Source of the DNA: Beijerinckiaceae bacterium
Lineage (GTDB): Bacteria > Pseudomonadota > Alphaproteobacteria > Rhizobiales > Beijerinckiaceae
DNA length: 64,000 bases
Direction: 5' to 3'
Assembly: GCA_021324915.1 (NCBI GenBank)
Contig: JAJPIC010000007.1
Location: 1-64,000, forward strand
Positions 33,077-42,103 of this stretch are shown here, in pieces. A program made the position numbers and the translations under genes. Within the stretch, counting starts at the first letter, position 1. Every line of letters starts with the position of its first letter. The notes beneath the pieces were generated by a model. That model was given only the letters and a program-made list of their open reading frames with translations, did not search any database and had not been told where the DNA came from.

Positions 33077-33958
33077 ATGAATGCGCCGCTCTTCAAAGAT
33101 CGTCCGACGGCCGAATCTGACCTCATCGGCTGGCGGGATCTCGATTGGGAGCGCCTGCAGCATGACGATCCTGCGGTTGCGGCGCTGGTCGAAACGGTTC
33201 GGACCGCGGGAGAGCGCGCCATGCATTTCTTCCGCCCCGGCGAGAAAACGAGCGCAACCATCAGCAAGAAGACGGGGGGCTCGCCCGTCTCCGAGGCCGA
33301 TTACGTGGTCGACCGCTTTCTGGAAAAGAAGCTTCGCGACATTCTGCCGGATGCCGGTTGGCTCTCAGAGGAATCGGAGGATTCGCCGGAGCGGCTCGCG
33401 CAGGACCTCGTCTTCATCGTCGATCCGATTGATGGCACGCGCAGTTTTGTCGCCGGAGAGCGGGGCTGGGCGATCGCGGTCGGCGTCATCTACCGCCATC
33501 GCCCGGTGATTGGCATCGTCCATGCTCCGGCACTCGGCGAAACCTATGTCGCGGTAAAGAATGCCGGCGCACGTCTGAATGGGCGTGCTATTCGCGTCTC
33601 GAACCGCAGTCGGCTCGATGCCACTGCGCTTGTTGCGGGCCCGATCGCGCTTGCTCAGGAATTGCGCCAGGCCGGGCTCGAATTCGACTTGCTGCCGAAA
33701 ATCCCGTCCTTGGCACTGCGTATCACCAAGGTTGCGGCCGGCCAGCTCGATGCAGGCCTCGTCTCGGCCAATTCGCATGATTGGGACATTGCCGCAGCCG
33801 ATTTGATCGTCGATGAAGCCGGCGGGCGGCTCGCTTCGCTCTATGGCCGCCAGCTCCTTTATAATCGTGCCGGAACGCGGCACGGGGAACTGGTGGCGGC
33901 GTCCGTGCCGGTCCTTGCCGAAATCACAGCGGCGGCCGTGCGCGCAAAAGCACCGTAG
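33077..33958 (+). CDS. Inositol monophosphatase family / 3'(2'),5'-bisphosphate nucleotidase (CysQ-like)
   Basis: A 293-residue protein with the lithium-sensitive phosphatase motifs: 'SPVSEADYVVDRFL' (about residue 70), a Glu-Glu pair in 'WLSEESEDS', 'VDPIDGTRSFVAGERGWAI' (metal-binding DPIDGT), and 'HDWDIAAADLIVDEAGGRL' near residue 235. In Hyphomicrobiales the gene at this position, before DUF4170 and waaA, is usually annotated cysQ and removes phosphate from PAP in sulfate assimilation; a general inositol-phosphatase role is the alternative. Confidence 0.85.
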   Translation: MNAPLFKDRPTAESDLIGWRDLDWERLQHDDPAVAALVETVRTAGERAMHFFRPGEKTSATISKKTGGSPVSEADYVVDRFLEKKLRDILPDAGWLSEESEDSPERLAQDLVFIVDPIDGTRSFVAGERGWAIAVGVIYRHRPVIGIVHAPALGETYVAVKNAGARLNGRAIRVSNRSRLDATALVAGPIALAQELRQAGLEFDLLPKIPSLALRITKVAAGQLDAGLVSANSHDWDIAAADLIVDEAGGRLASLYGRQLLYNRAGTRHGELVAASVPVLAEITAAAVRAKAP

Positions 33959-34094
33959 ATTTTCTTGCCCGGTTTTTGCTAGAGCGTTTTCCCGGGGCGC
34001 CGGCTCCGGAGGCGAGATCGCGCGCGTGAGAGGCGCGCGGGGGAGCCGGATGTAATGCCGCTTCGTCATGCGGCATCATCGAGACATGCGCATC

Positions 34095-34334
34095 ATGCAG
34101 AACAACGGTCGCAAACAACTCCTTCATCTCGTCTTCGGCGGCGAGCTCGTAGACCTCAACGGCACGGAATTTCGAGACCTCGACAGCATCGACATCGTCG
34201 GGCTGTTTCCGGATTATGCTTCGGCTCATGCAGCCTGGAAGGCCAAGGCCTTAGCGACTGTTGATAATGCTCACATGCGCTATTTCGTGGCGCATTTGCA
34301 TCGCCTGCTCGATCCCTCCGAGTCCGGCGAATAG
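34095..34334 (+). CDS. DUF4170 family protein
   Basis: About 79 residues: 'LLHLVFGGELVDLNGTEFRD', 'IDIVGLFPDYASAHAAWKAK', 'ATVDNAHMRYFVAHLHRLLDP'. This is the small DUF4170 family that normally sits between cysQ and the lipid A/Kdo genes in Hyphomicrobiales. Function unknown. I start at the Met ten residues before the conserved 'LVFGGEL' stretch; earlier in-frame ATGs at 34068 and 34086 are possible and none has a convincing ribosome site. Confidence 0.82.
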   Translation: MQNNGRKQLLHLVFGGELVDLNGTEFRDLDSIDIVGLFPDYASAHAAWKAKALATVDNAHMRYFVAHLHRLLDPSESGE

Positions 34335-34537
34335 AGCTCAAATATTTTTTTTGATCGATGATCACGATCGGCACCGTCATCAAAGGGTCGTTTTCGCGAG
34401 AGAAAAAAATTCATGAGGGACATCTTTCCCGCCGTCGCGCGATCATCTACTGATTAAGCGCGCCACTTCTCAATGATGAGCGTTTTTGGCGAGGCATCGG
34501 AGCACGTTGCCGGCGCCTGCGATTCGGCGATCTCGAC

Positions 34538-35851
34538 ATGGCGACCGTGCTGAAAGCACTTCCGATCCTCCCGCTCTATCAGGCGGTCAGCGCGTCCATT
34601 GCGCCGCTCAGTCCGCTCGTGCTTTATTGTCGGCGCAAATGGCGGCCGGACGATTTCGATCGCGCGGCCGAGAGGTTCGGCTGGCCGAGCCTGCCGCGAC
34701 CGGAAGGACCGCTCGCCTGGCTGCATGGTGCGAGCGTCGGCGAGAGCCTTTCGCTCCTGCCTCTGATCGAAAAGCTTGCGGCGCGCGGCATGACGATCCT
34801 GCTCTCGACGGGTGCGGCGAGCGCCGGGGCTGTGATAGCTCCGCGCCTGCCGGCCGGCTCCTTGCACCAGTTTCTCCCCCTGGACGTGCCGCAATTTCTC
34901 ACCCGGTTTCTCGATCATTGGCGGCCGAATTTGGCGCTTGTCGCCGAATCCGAGATCTGGCCGAATCTTTTTCTCGAAATCGAGCGGCGTGAAATTCCTT
35001 TGATCCTCGTCAATGCGCGCATCTCGCCGAACTCGTTCCGGCGCTGGCGCTGGATCCCTCATTTCGTCGAATCCTTGCTCGAACGCGTCGATCTCTGCCT
35101 CGCGCAGAGTGAAATCGATGCCGAGCGCTTCGCCAGGCTCGGCGTCCGGCACATCAAAGTCGTCGGCAATCTGAAGTACGACGTCGCCGCGCCGCCCGCC
35201 AATCGCAAGGAGCTTGCCTCGCTCGCCGCGCGGATAGGTCCGCGTCCCGTATGGGTTGCGGCCTCCACCCATCGCGGCGAGGAGGAAATCGCCATGGTCG
35301 TGCATCGCAAGCTGGCGCAGCGCTTTCCCAATCTCCTGACCATCATCGTTCCGCGCCGCGCGCGGCGCGGAGACGAGATCGCCGCGCTTGCCGGTGCGCA
35401 GGGCCTCGCCGCTCTTCAGCGCTCGCGCGAAGAGCCGGACGCGCGCCTGCCCAACATCTATATCGCCGACACGATAGGCGAGCTCGGCTTGTTCTATCGG
35501 CTCGCAAGCATAGCCTTTCTCGGCAAGTCGCTCATTCGTCCCGGCGGAGGCCAGAACCCCATCGAGGCCGCAAAGCTCGGAGGCGCAGTGCTTCACGGGC
35601 CCTATGTAGAAAGCTTCGCGGATATCTATCAGGCCCTGGACGAGGCGCGCGGCGGGATCACGATCCGTGATGCCGATACGCTGGCCCGCGTCGTCGCCGT
35701 GCTGCTCAACGATGCGGGTAAGTTGCGGATGATGGCGCGATCCGCGGGAGAGTGCGTCCGCCGGCTCGGCGGCGCCTCCGGCGCAATTATGGCGGCGATC
35801 GAACCGCACGTCGCTCAATTGATACTCGAAGCGCACAGGAGGCGCGCTTAA
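34538..35851 (+). CDS. waaA: 3-deoxy-D-manno-octulosonic acid (Kdo) transferase
   Basis: A 437-residue GT30 glycosyltransferase that adds Kdo to lipid A precursor at the inner face of the membrane. It carries 'WLHGASVGESLSLLPLIEKL' (family hallmark with the catalytic-region Glu), 'LLSTGAASAGAVI', 'LVAESEIWPNLFLE', 'ARISPNSFRRW' and the C-terminal nucleotide-binding 'PGGGQNPIEAAKLGGAVLHG'. An N-terminal hydrophobic anchor is weak. It lies after DUF4170 and before DUF2093; lpxK and the DUF374 acyltransferase often seen in this cluster are absent here. Confidence 0.94.
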   Translation: MATVLKALPILPLYQAVSASIAPLSPLVLYCRRKWRPDDFDRAAERFGWPSLPRPEGPLAWLHGASVGESLSLLPLIEKLAARGMTILLSTGAASAGAVIAPRLPAGSLHQFLPLDVPQFLTRFLDHWRPNLALVAESEIWPNLFLEIERREIPLILVNARISPNSFRRWRWIPHFVESLLERVDLCLAQSEIDAERFARLGVRHIKVVGNLKYDVAAPPANRKELASLAARIGPRPVWVAASTHRGEEEIAMVVHRKLAQRFPNLLTIIVPRRARRGDEIAALAGAQGLAALQRSREEPDARLPNIYIADTIGELGLFYRLASIAFLGKSLIRPGGGQNPIEAAKLGGAVLHGPYVESFADIYQALDEARGGITIRDADTLARVVAVLLNDAGKLRMMARSAGECVRRLGGASGAIMAAIEPHVAQLILEAHRRRA

Positions 35852-35928
35852 CGTCGGCGCTCCCGCTACGCCTGGATCGCGGCTGGAAAATTTTACGCAG
35901 TTCTATGCGGATTTAGGCGGGCTGAAGA

Positions 35929-36156
35929 TCAGGACTGCTTGCCGAGCTTTATGCCCATGCGCTGAAGCTTGGCTTCATGATTGGCATAGGCCTCCTGCAG
36001 GTCGACATTCCAATAGCGCAAGTCCTCGATCGGGATAGGCACGCCGGTCACGGCACAGCGCACAAAGGCGCCTGGTCGCAGGACCCGAATTTCTCCGTCG
36101 AGATATTCGAGCTCGGCTTCTCCAGCGGATAGGGGGCGGCGTTCGTAGCGGTTCAT
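35929..36156 (-). CDS. DUF2093 family protein
   Basis: About 75 residues from 'MNRYERRPLSAGEAELEYLD', continuing 'EIRVLRPGAFVRCAVTGVPI', 'IEDLRYWNVDLQEAYA' and 'HEAKLQRMG'. DUF2093 is a small alphaproteobacterial family, with one conserved Cys in 'VRCAVTG', typically encoded at the end of the waaA/lpxK cluster. Function unknown. The frame opens 23 codons upstream, but family homology starts at this ATG. It is transcribed opposite to waaA and is probably read from its own promoter. Confidence 0.82.
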   Translation of the reverse strand: MNRYERRPLSAGEAELEYLDGEIRVLRPGAFVRCAVTGVPIPIEDLRYWNVDLQEAYANHEAKLQRMGIKLGKQS

Positions 36157-36265
36157 TGCGGTTTCGGAGGCTAGAAGTCCAAGATAACGTAGGCCGGCGC
36201 GTTTTGCCACAGGGTTCGCGGCCATGGTCCTGCAAAAGGCTCAAGCCGGCATTCCAATCCCCGTT

Positions 36266-36573
36266 GAGCATCGGATCATCCCAAAACCGGGTCCACTTTT
36301 GGGTCCGATGCATTTCTGAGCATCGGACTATCTCAAAACCGGGTCCACTTTTGGGTCCGATGCTTTTCTGAGCATCGGATTATCCCAAAACCGGGCCCAC
36401 TTTTGGGTCCGATGCATTTCGGAGCATCGGATCATCCCAAAACCGGGGTCCACTTTTGGGTCCGATGCATTTCTGAGCATCGGATCATCCCAAAACCGGG
36501 CCCACTTTTGGGTCCGATGCATTTCTGAGCATCGGATCATCCCAAAACCGGGGTCCACTTTTGGGTCCGATGC
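36266..36573. repeat. Six tandem ~52-bp palindromic repeats (RPE-like hairpins)
   Basis: Six head-to-tail copies start at 36266, 36318, 36370, 36422, 36475 and 36527 (spacing 52, 52, 52, 53, 52). Each is a hairpin: GCATCGGA pairs with TCCGATGC and, inside it, CCCAAAA pairs with TTTTGGG around a CCGGGTCCAC core, with a TCAT bulge. Copies differ by a few bases (e.g. GGGTCC or GGGCCC). The array fills the 417-base gap between two minus-strand genes and ends at the stop codon of the metallophosphoesterase gene. The element resembles rhizobial palindromic elements. Confidence 0.92.
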
Positions 36574-37317
36574 TTAGCGCCCGAAATAGAGCCGGGCGGC
36601 AAGGATTTCGGGCAGGCCGGCAGCCCGGATCTTCCGCGCGGCCCCCTCTATATCGTAAGGCACGCGGACGAAGGTCAGGATCGCCCGCTCGTCGTCATAG
36701 AGCGCGAAGGCGGAGGCTGCGTTGTCGTCGCGCGGCTGCCCGACCGATCCTAGAACGGCCAGCCACTTGAGCTGAGGGGCGAGCAAAATCGGCGTGTCCT
36801 CGGCCGGGATTGCCAGAATCGCCGGTTGCTTCTCCGCCTGGGAATAGAGCTGGGGCTGGTGGACATGGCCGCAGATCGTCACCCTTTTTTGTGTGGCACG
36901 CAGCGAACGCTCGGCTTCGATCGGATGGGTGATGTAGAACCAGAGATGCGGATGCGAGGCCTCCGCGTGAACGAAAAGCGTTTCGCCCCGTTCGGCGGTC
37001 AGCGGAAGGCCTGCGAGAAAATCCTTCTGTGCCTGGCTCAAGTGTTCGCGCGTCCAATCGCGCGCCGCGCGCGCATGCGCGTTCATGCTGTCCATGAGCT
37101 CGCCTATTGCCGCATCGTGATTGCCCTTGATCACGATGGCGCCTTCGGCTCTGAACGCGGCGACGAGATCGACGACGTAGCCGGGATCGCCGCCATAGCC
37201 GACGAGATCGCCGAGAAAGACAAAGCGCTCCGCGCCACGAGCGCGAGCCTCAGCGAGGCAGGCGTCGAGCGCCTCGCGATTGGCATGGATGTCGGCGAAG
37301 ATGGCGAGCAGCGTCAA
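36574..37317 (-). CDS. Metallophosphoesterase family protein
   Basis: A 247-residue calcineurin-like phosphoesterase. Metal-site motifs are in order: 'FADIHANREAL' (D-x-H), 'VFLGDLVGYGGDP' (GD), 'VIKGNHDAAIG' (GNHD), 'LFVHAEASHP' and 'ICGHVHQPQLY' (GHxH). Substrate unknown; similar to YfcE-type phosphodiesterases and Ser/Thr-phosphatase-like proteins. Its start overlaps the xseA stop by four bases, so it is probably co-translated with xseA. The tandem hairpin array begins right after its stop and may form its mRNA 3' end. Confidence 0.88.
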   Translation of the reverse strand: MTLLAIFADIHANREALDACLAEARARGAERFVFLGDLVGYGGDPGYVVDLVAAFRAEGAIVIKGNHDAAIGELMDSMNAHARAARDWTREHLSQAQKDFLAGLPLTAERGETLFVHAEASHPHLWFYITHPIEAERSLRATQKRVTICGHVHQPQLYSQAEKQPAILAIPAEDTPILLAPQLKWLAVLGSVGQPRDDNAASAFALYDDERAILTFVRVPYDIEGAARKIRAAGLPEILAARLYFGR

Positions 37318-38882
37318 AATAGAGAACCTTGCGCGTTCTTCTTCTGCGGCTCCGGCCTATTCTGCGCCGCCTCTGGCTTGCGCGGCCGCTCTGCTGCGAT
37401 TACGGCGCGATGATCGTCGACGAATTCGATGTCGAGCCGGGCGCCGGGACTGACGTCGGCGGCGCGGCGAAGCGGCCGGCCGGCGGCATCGCGCACCAGG
37501 GTGAAGCCGCGCGCCAGCACCTGCCGGTAGCCCAAGGAATCGAGAAGCTTTCCGCGCGCTTCGAGGGTTGCGCGCCGGCGCTCGAGCCCGGCTTGAACGA
37601 GGTTTTGCATCCGCCGTTCGAGCGCGCCGATCTTTTGCCGGCAAGCTACGATCCGTTCGGTCTCGAGCCGGGTTCGGTGCGTGAGCGCGCCGCGCAATCT
37701 GCGGCCCACGTGGAAAAGCTCCTGGCGATGGCGCTCGGCAGCCAGCGCACGGCAGCGCCGCAGCCGATGCGCAAGCCCCTCGAGCCTCTGCGCCTCGCGC
37801 GCCAGTTTCGCATGCGGCGACTGATTGGCGAGTCGGTGCGCGAGTCGCACGAGTGCGATGCGCCACTGGTCGAGGCCCGTTGAAACAAGGTTAGAGAGCC
37901 TCGAGGCTGCGCGGTCGTATCTCTGCCGGGGCGCCGCGACGACGTCTTCGCCACGCGGAAGCGCGCGGGCGAGCGCTCGCCATTCGCCGCGCCGTTGCGC
38001 GAGGAAGCGCAGCGTAGCGCCCAAATGCCGCCGGCCGAGATCGTTGAGCGCCGCGGCAAGTTCGATTTTGACTGGCACGGCTTTTTCCGCCGCACCGGTC
38101 GGTGTGGGTGCGCGCAAGTCCGCCGCATGATCGATCAACGTCCAGTCGGTCTCATGCCCAATTGCAGAGATGAGCGGGATACGGCTTGCGGCAGCGGCGC
38201 GCACCACGACCTCTTCGTTGAACCCCCAGAGGTCTTCGAGCGAGCCGCCGCCGCGGGCAACGATCAATACGTCGGGACGCGGCAGGCCATATTCGGCAAG
38301 CGCATTGAAGCCCTCGATCGCGGCCGCGACTTCGCTCGCGCACGTCTCGCCCTGCACCCGCACCGGCCAGACGAGCACGTCGCGGGGAAAACGGTCGGCG
38401 ATCCGGTGGAGAATATCGCGGATGACGGCGCCGGTCGGCGAAGTGACGACGCCGATGATCGCCGGCAGGAAGGGCAGGGCGCGTTTGCGCGCTTCATCGA
38501 AAAGGCCTTCGGCTGCGAGCTTGCGGCGGCGCTCTTCGACGAGCGCCATGAGGGCGCCGATGCCCGCCGGCTCGAGCGCCTCGACGACGATTTGATAGGC
38601 GGATTTGCCCGGGAAAGTCGTAACTTTTCCTGTGGCCATAACTTCGAGCCCTTCCTCGGGCTTGACCTTCAGGCGGACGAGCGTGCTCTTCCAGATGACT
38701 GCGTCGATGCGCGCGTTCTGATCTTTCAGGCAGAAATAGGCATGGCCCGAGGAATGCGGGCCGCGATAATTCGAGATTTCGCCGCGCAGGCGAACGAGCC
38801 CGAACCTGTCTTCGATCGTACGCTTCAGGGCGCCGGCGAGTTCGCTGACCGTGAACTCGGGCGTATTGGATGGTTCCGACAT
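37314..38882 (-). CDS. xseA: Exodeoxyribonuclease VII large subunit
   Basis: A 522-residue protein. The N-terminal OB-fold ('FTVSELAGALKRTIEDRFG...LRGEISNYRG', 'HAYFCLKDQNARIDAVIW') is followed by the catalytic domain ('IGVVTSPTGAVIRDILHRIA', 'DVLIVARGGGSLEDLWGFNEE', 'PLISAIGHETDWTLIDHAAD', 'APTPTGAAEKAVP'), a long Arg-rich coiled-coil stretch, and a C-terminal 'LARGFTLVRDAAGRPL'. The enzyme degrades single-stranded DNA with XseB, which is not in the window. Followed by a metallophosphoesterase gene with overlapping ATGA-type junction. Confidence 0.95.
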   Translation of the reverse strand: MSEPSNTPEFTVSELAGALKRTIEDRFGLVRLRGEISNYRGPHSSGHAYFCLKDQNARIDAVIWKSTLVRLKVKPEEGLEVMATGKVTTFPGKSAYQIVVEALEPAGIGALMALVEERRRKLAAEGLFDEARKRALPFLPAIIGVVTSPTGAVIRDILHRIADRFPRDVLVWPVRVQGETCASEVAAAIEGFNALAEYGLPRPDVLIVARGGGSLEDLWGFNEEVVVRAAAASRIPLISAIGHETDWTLIDHAADLRAPTPTGAAEKAVPVKIELAAALNDLGRRHLGATLRFLAQRRGEWRALARALPRGEDVVAAPRQRYDRAASRLSNLVSTGLDQWRIALVRLAHRLANQSPHAKLAREAQRLEGLAHRLRRCRALAAERHRQELFHVGRRLRGALTHRTRLETERIVACRQKIGALERRMQNLVQAGLERRRATLEARGKLLDSLGYRQVLARGFTLVRDAAGRPLRRAADVSPGARLDIEFVDDHRAVIAAERPRKPEAAQNRPEPQKKNAQGSLF

Positions 38883-39020
38883 GCCGTAAGGATGACGGAT
38901 TTGTCACGGAGAGGAAAGGGCCGCCTCCGGGGACGCCGGGCCCGTGAATTGCCAAGAGAATCGTTGCGTCTTGAGCGGCATTCGTCACCTTAAGGGTCTG
39001 ACCGCCGGATCGGATAGGCA

Positions 39021-40796
39021 ATGACGCTCATTGTCGAGCATAGCCATCATGACAAGACCATCCTCATTTTTCTCGCCACGGCCGGCGTCGTGGCGCCGCT
39101 CTTTCGGCGGTTGAAGCTCAGCCCGATTCTCGGCTTTCTTGCGGCCGGCTTCTGTCTCGGCCCCTTCGGATTGGGGCTCTTGGCGCACCAGGTCTCGATC
39201 CCCTGGCTTTCCGCCGCGCTCTCGGCGCTGGCGCTCGACAATGTCGCCGAGATCGCGCCGGTCGCGGAATTCGGCGTCGTCTTTCTCTTGTTCATGATCG
39301 GCCTCGAATTGAGCTGGGAACGGCTCATGCGGCTGCGCGGCCTCGTCTTCGGCTTCGGTGCCCTTCAGGTCTTCGGTTGCGCAGCCGTGATCGGGACGGG
39401 AGCCTTCGTCCTCGGGGAGCCGGCCTCCGCCGCTCTCATCCTCGGCTTCGCGCTCGCGCTTTCTTCGACGGCGATCGTCATTCCCGTGCTGGCCGATCGC
39501 AGACGGCTCGGCACGACGGCGGGGCGGACGATCTTCTCGGTTCTTCTTTTTCAGGATCTCATGGTCGCGCCGCTTCTTTTCCTGGTCGCGGCCTTGGGAA
39601 CCCTGCACGGCGGTGTCGGCGCTCTTCTTCTCTATCGGATTTTGCCGGCCATCATCGGGATAGCGCTCGTCGTGCTCGTCGGCCGCTTGGTGCTGCGCCC
39701 GCTCTTCCATCTTGTTGCAGCCGCCGGCTCGCCCGAATTCTTCATGGCCGCCTGTCTGCTTGTCGTGATCGGCACTGGCTTTGCCTCGGCGACGGCCGGG
39801 CTTTCCATGGGACTTGGCGCATTCATTGCCGGACTTCTGCTCGCCGAGACCGAATATCGGCGACAGATCGAAGTGACCATCGATCCGTTCAGAGGCCTGC
39901 TGCTCGGCCTCTTCTTCGTCTCGATCGGCGCCGATCTCGATCTCGAACTCCTTTATTCTGCGCCTTTACTGACCCTCGGCCTCGCCGCCGCAATCGTTTT
40001 AATCAAATTCGTCGTGACCTATGCGGCAGGGCGTCTGTTTCGGCTGAACAATCCCGTTGCCCTCGAATCGGCTTTGATGCTCGGACCGGGCGGCGAATTT
40101 GCCTTCGTCATGATTGTCACGGCAATCGCCGGCAAGGTAATGCCTGCTGACTTCGGCGCAGATGCGATGGTCGCCGTGACGCTTTCGATGTTCGCCATTC
40201 CGCTCATCGGCGCTCTGGCCACCCGTCTGCCGCGTGCGGCGCCGGATCCGGAAGTCGCCCGGGCTCCGGAGGAAGATGCCGCGGCGCGCAAGGCGATCAT
40301 CGTCGGCTTTGGCCGCGTCGGCCAGCTCGTCAGCGAAATGCTGAAGGCGCACCAGATCCCTTTTCTGGTGGTCGAGACGAATGCCGGACTGGTCCGGCGT
40401 TTTCGCGGCCAAGGCATCGAAATCTATTGGGGCGATGCGGCACGCCCGGAATTTCTCGCCCGCTGCGGCATCGCTAAAGCGCGCGCGCTCGTCGCGACCG
40501 TCGATGCGCCGCAGGCCTCGGAAGAGATTGTAGCTGCCGCGCGAAGCCTCAATTCCGATCTTACGATTGTCGCGCGCGCTCGCGATGCCGATCATGCGCG
40601 CCTGCTTTACGAGCTTGGGGTCACCGATGCCGTGCCCGAGACGGTCGAAGCGAGCTTGCAACTCTCGGAAGCCGTGCTCGTCGATCTCGGCATTCCTATG
40701 GGCCATGTCATCGCTTCGGTTCACGCCAAACGCGATGAATATCGGAAAGTGCTTCAGGTCAGAGGCGCGACGGAGCGGGGCTCAGGCCGGACCTGA
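39021..40796 (+). CDS. KefB/KefC-type monovalent cation:proton antiporter (CPA2) with RCK domain
   Basis: A 591-residue protein. About 12 transmembrane helices of the CPA2 fold ('FRRLKLSPILGFLAAGFCLG', 'AEFGVVFLLFMIGLELSW', 'LGFALALSSTAIVIPVL', 'LSMGLGAFIAGLLLAETEYR') are followed from about residue 424 by a TrkA-N/RCK nucleotide-binding domain ('AIIVGFGRVGQLVSEML', Gly-x-Gly-x-x-Gly). It would exchange K+ or Na+ for H+, gated by NAD(H) or glutathione. No KefF/KefG partner is adjacent. Confidence 0.9.
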   Translation: MTLIVEHSHHDKTILIFLATAGVVAPLFRRLKLSPILGFLAAGFCLGPFGLGLLAHQVSIPWLSAALSALALDNVAEIAPVAEFGVVFLLFMIGLELSWERLMRLRGLVFGFGALQVFGCAAVIGTGAFVLGEPASAALILGFALALSSTAIVIPVLADRRRLGTTAGRTIFSVLLFQDLMVAPLLFLVAALGTLHGGVGALLLYRILPAIIGIALVVLVGRLVLRPLFHLVAAAGSPEFFMAACLLVVIGTGFASATAGLSMGLGAFIAGLLLAETEYRRQIEVTIDPFRGLLLGLFFVSIGADLDLELLYSAPLLTLGLAAAIVLIKFVVTYAAGRLFRLNNPVALESALMLGPGGEFAFVMIVTAIAGKVMPADFGADAMVAVTLSMFAIPLIGALATRLPRAAPDPEVARAPEEDAAARKAIIVGFGRVGQLVSEMLKAHQIPFLVVETNAGLVRRFRGQGIEIYWGDAARPEFLARCGIAKARALVATVDAPQASEEIVAAARSLNSDLTIVARARDADHARLLYELGVTDAVPETVEASLQLSEAVLVDLGIPMGHVIASVHAKRDEYRKVLQVRGATERGSGRT

Positions 40797-40853
40797 TCCG
40801 CATCGAGCGTTGGACTAAAGGGGATCGCCTTTGCAATCTGCGGTCCCGCGCCG

Positions 40854-41582
40854 TCAATCGACAAGAAGATTCGCTGGCGCGATTGCGGACTTTCGGAGAT
40901 CAGAAACAGGAGTCTCCGCAAGCGCGGGCGGCCAGAGATATGAGGCAAGCGCAACGGCCCCCGCCATGCCGACCAATTGCGCGGCAACGAAGCCGAAAAC
41001 GCAACTTGGCGCTATTCCCGCGAACGTATTCGAGAGCGAGCGGGCAATCGTCACCGCCGGATTGGCAAAGGACGTCGAGGCGGTGAACCAATAGGCGGCG
41101 GCTATGTACAGCCCGACGGCATAGGCCGTTGCTTGCGGCATGCGTGCAAGGCAGCCGAAAATGGTCGTCAGGAGGCCGAAGGTTGCGATTGCTTCCGAAA
41201 ACCATTGCGCAGGGCCGGTGCGCACCGTCGTCGAGATCTGCCAAACGGGGAGATCGAACATGAGATGCGCAGCCCAGGTCCCGAGAATGGCGCCGATGAG
41301 CTGTGCGCCTATATAGGCGAAGCAATCGCGCCATGAGATTTCATGCTGCACGGCGAATGCGAGACTCACGGCAGGATTTAGATGCGCGCCGGAAATGGCG
41401 CCGAAGACCAGGATCAGCACCATGAGAATGGCGCCGGTCGCGAGCGTGTTTGTGAGCAGCGCCAAGCCGAGGTTGCCGCCGCAGAGCTTGGCGCCCATGA
41501 TGCCGGAGCCAACCACGGCGGCGAGCAGAAAGCCGGTTCCGATTGCCTCCGCGACCAACCGCCGTGTCAGCTGATCTTTCAT
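40854..41582 (-). CDS. aqpS: Aquaporin/aquaglyceroporin of the arsenic operon (AqpS-like)
   Basis: A 242-residue MIP-family channel with both NPA boxes: Asn69-Pro-Ala in 'SGAHLNPAVSLAF' and Asn174-Pro-Ala in 'SFANPAVTIARSL', with the selectivity-filter Arg at 181. Six helices are evident. Its start overlaps the arsC stop by four bases. In Sinorhizobium meliloti an aquaglyceroporin in the ars operon (AqpS) replaces an arsenite pump, letting arsenite made by ArsC leave by diffusion; the gene order arsR-arsC-aqpS here supports the same role. No ArsB or Acr3 gene is nearby. Confidence 0.85.
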   Translation of the reverse strand: MKDQLTRRLVAEAIGTGFLLAAVVGSGIMGAKLCGGNLGLALLTNTLATGAILMVLILVFGAISGAHLNPAVSLAFAVQHEISWRDCFAYIGAQLIGAILGTWAAHLMFDLPVWQISTTVRTGPAQWFSEAIATFGLLTTIFGCLARMPQATAYAVGLYIAAAYWFTASTSFANPAVTIARSLSNTFAGIAPSCVFGFVAAQLVGMAGAVALASYLWPPALAETPVSDLRKSAIAPANLLVD

Positions 41583-42103
41583 GCCCTTTCCGCCGCGCGG
41601 CTCGCGCCTTCTTCCTCTCCGATGTCGCGCAGGCGCTGGCGCAGAGACAATTGGTCGATCGACGCGAGCGGAAGCGCGAGAAAGAGGCCGATCCGATTGC
41701 GCAGATATTTGAATGCTTGGACGAAGGCGCATTCCTTTTCGATCTCGGTGCCCTCGACGCGGGCGGGATCGTCGATTCCCCAATGGGCCGTGATGGGCTG
41801 GCCTGGCCATAGAGGGCAGGTTTCTGCCTCCGCGTCGGCGCAGACGGTGAAGACGAAATCCATGACCGGTGCGCCCGGTCCGGCGAATTCCCCCCAATTC
41901 TTGGAGCGCAGGCCCTCGGTCGGATAGCCGTAGGAGTCGAGCACTTTCAGCGCGAGCGGATTGACGTCGGGTTTTGGATTGCTGCCGGCTGAAAAAGCGT
42001 TGAAGCGCCCGGCGCCATCCTTGCGCAGAATGCTTTCGCCCATAATGGAACGAGCGGAATTGCCGGTACAGAGAAAGAGGACATTGAAGATGCGATCGGT
42101 CAT
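41579..42103 (-). CDS. arsC: Arsenate reductase, low-molecular-weight phosphatase type
   Basis: A 174-residue protein of the LMW-PTPase/thioredoxin-linked ArsC class. The P-loop 'LCTGNSARS' has nucleophile Cys12 and Arg18 (C-x5-R). Cys88 ('FTVCADA') and Cys96 ('AETCPLWPG') are placed like the resolving pair of the pI258-type enzyme (about 76 and 84 residues after the nucleophile). It reduces arsenate to arsenite. About 30 extra residues after the domain form a charged helix. It is flanked by arsR upstream and the aquaporin downstream, each with a 4-base overlap. Confidence 0.9.
   Translation of the reverse strand: MTDRIFNVLFLCTGNSARSIMGESILRKDGAGRFNAFSAGSNPKPDVNPLALKVLDSYGYPTEGLRSKNWGEFAGPGAPVMDFVFTVCADAEAETCPLWPGQPITAHWGIDDPARVEGTEIEKECAFVQAFKYLRNRIGLFLALPLASIDQLSLRQRLRDIGEEEGASRAAERA

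Noticed and set aside
36328-36558. 76-codon minus-strand frame with repeated 'MHRTQKW' units
   Set aside because: It is produced entirely by the tandem palindromic repeats; no ribosome site or independent coding evidence.
36266-36573. CRISPR array
   Set aside because: Units are contiguous near-identical palindromes with no unique spacers, and no cas genes are near.
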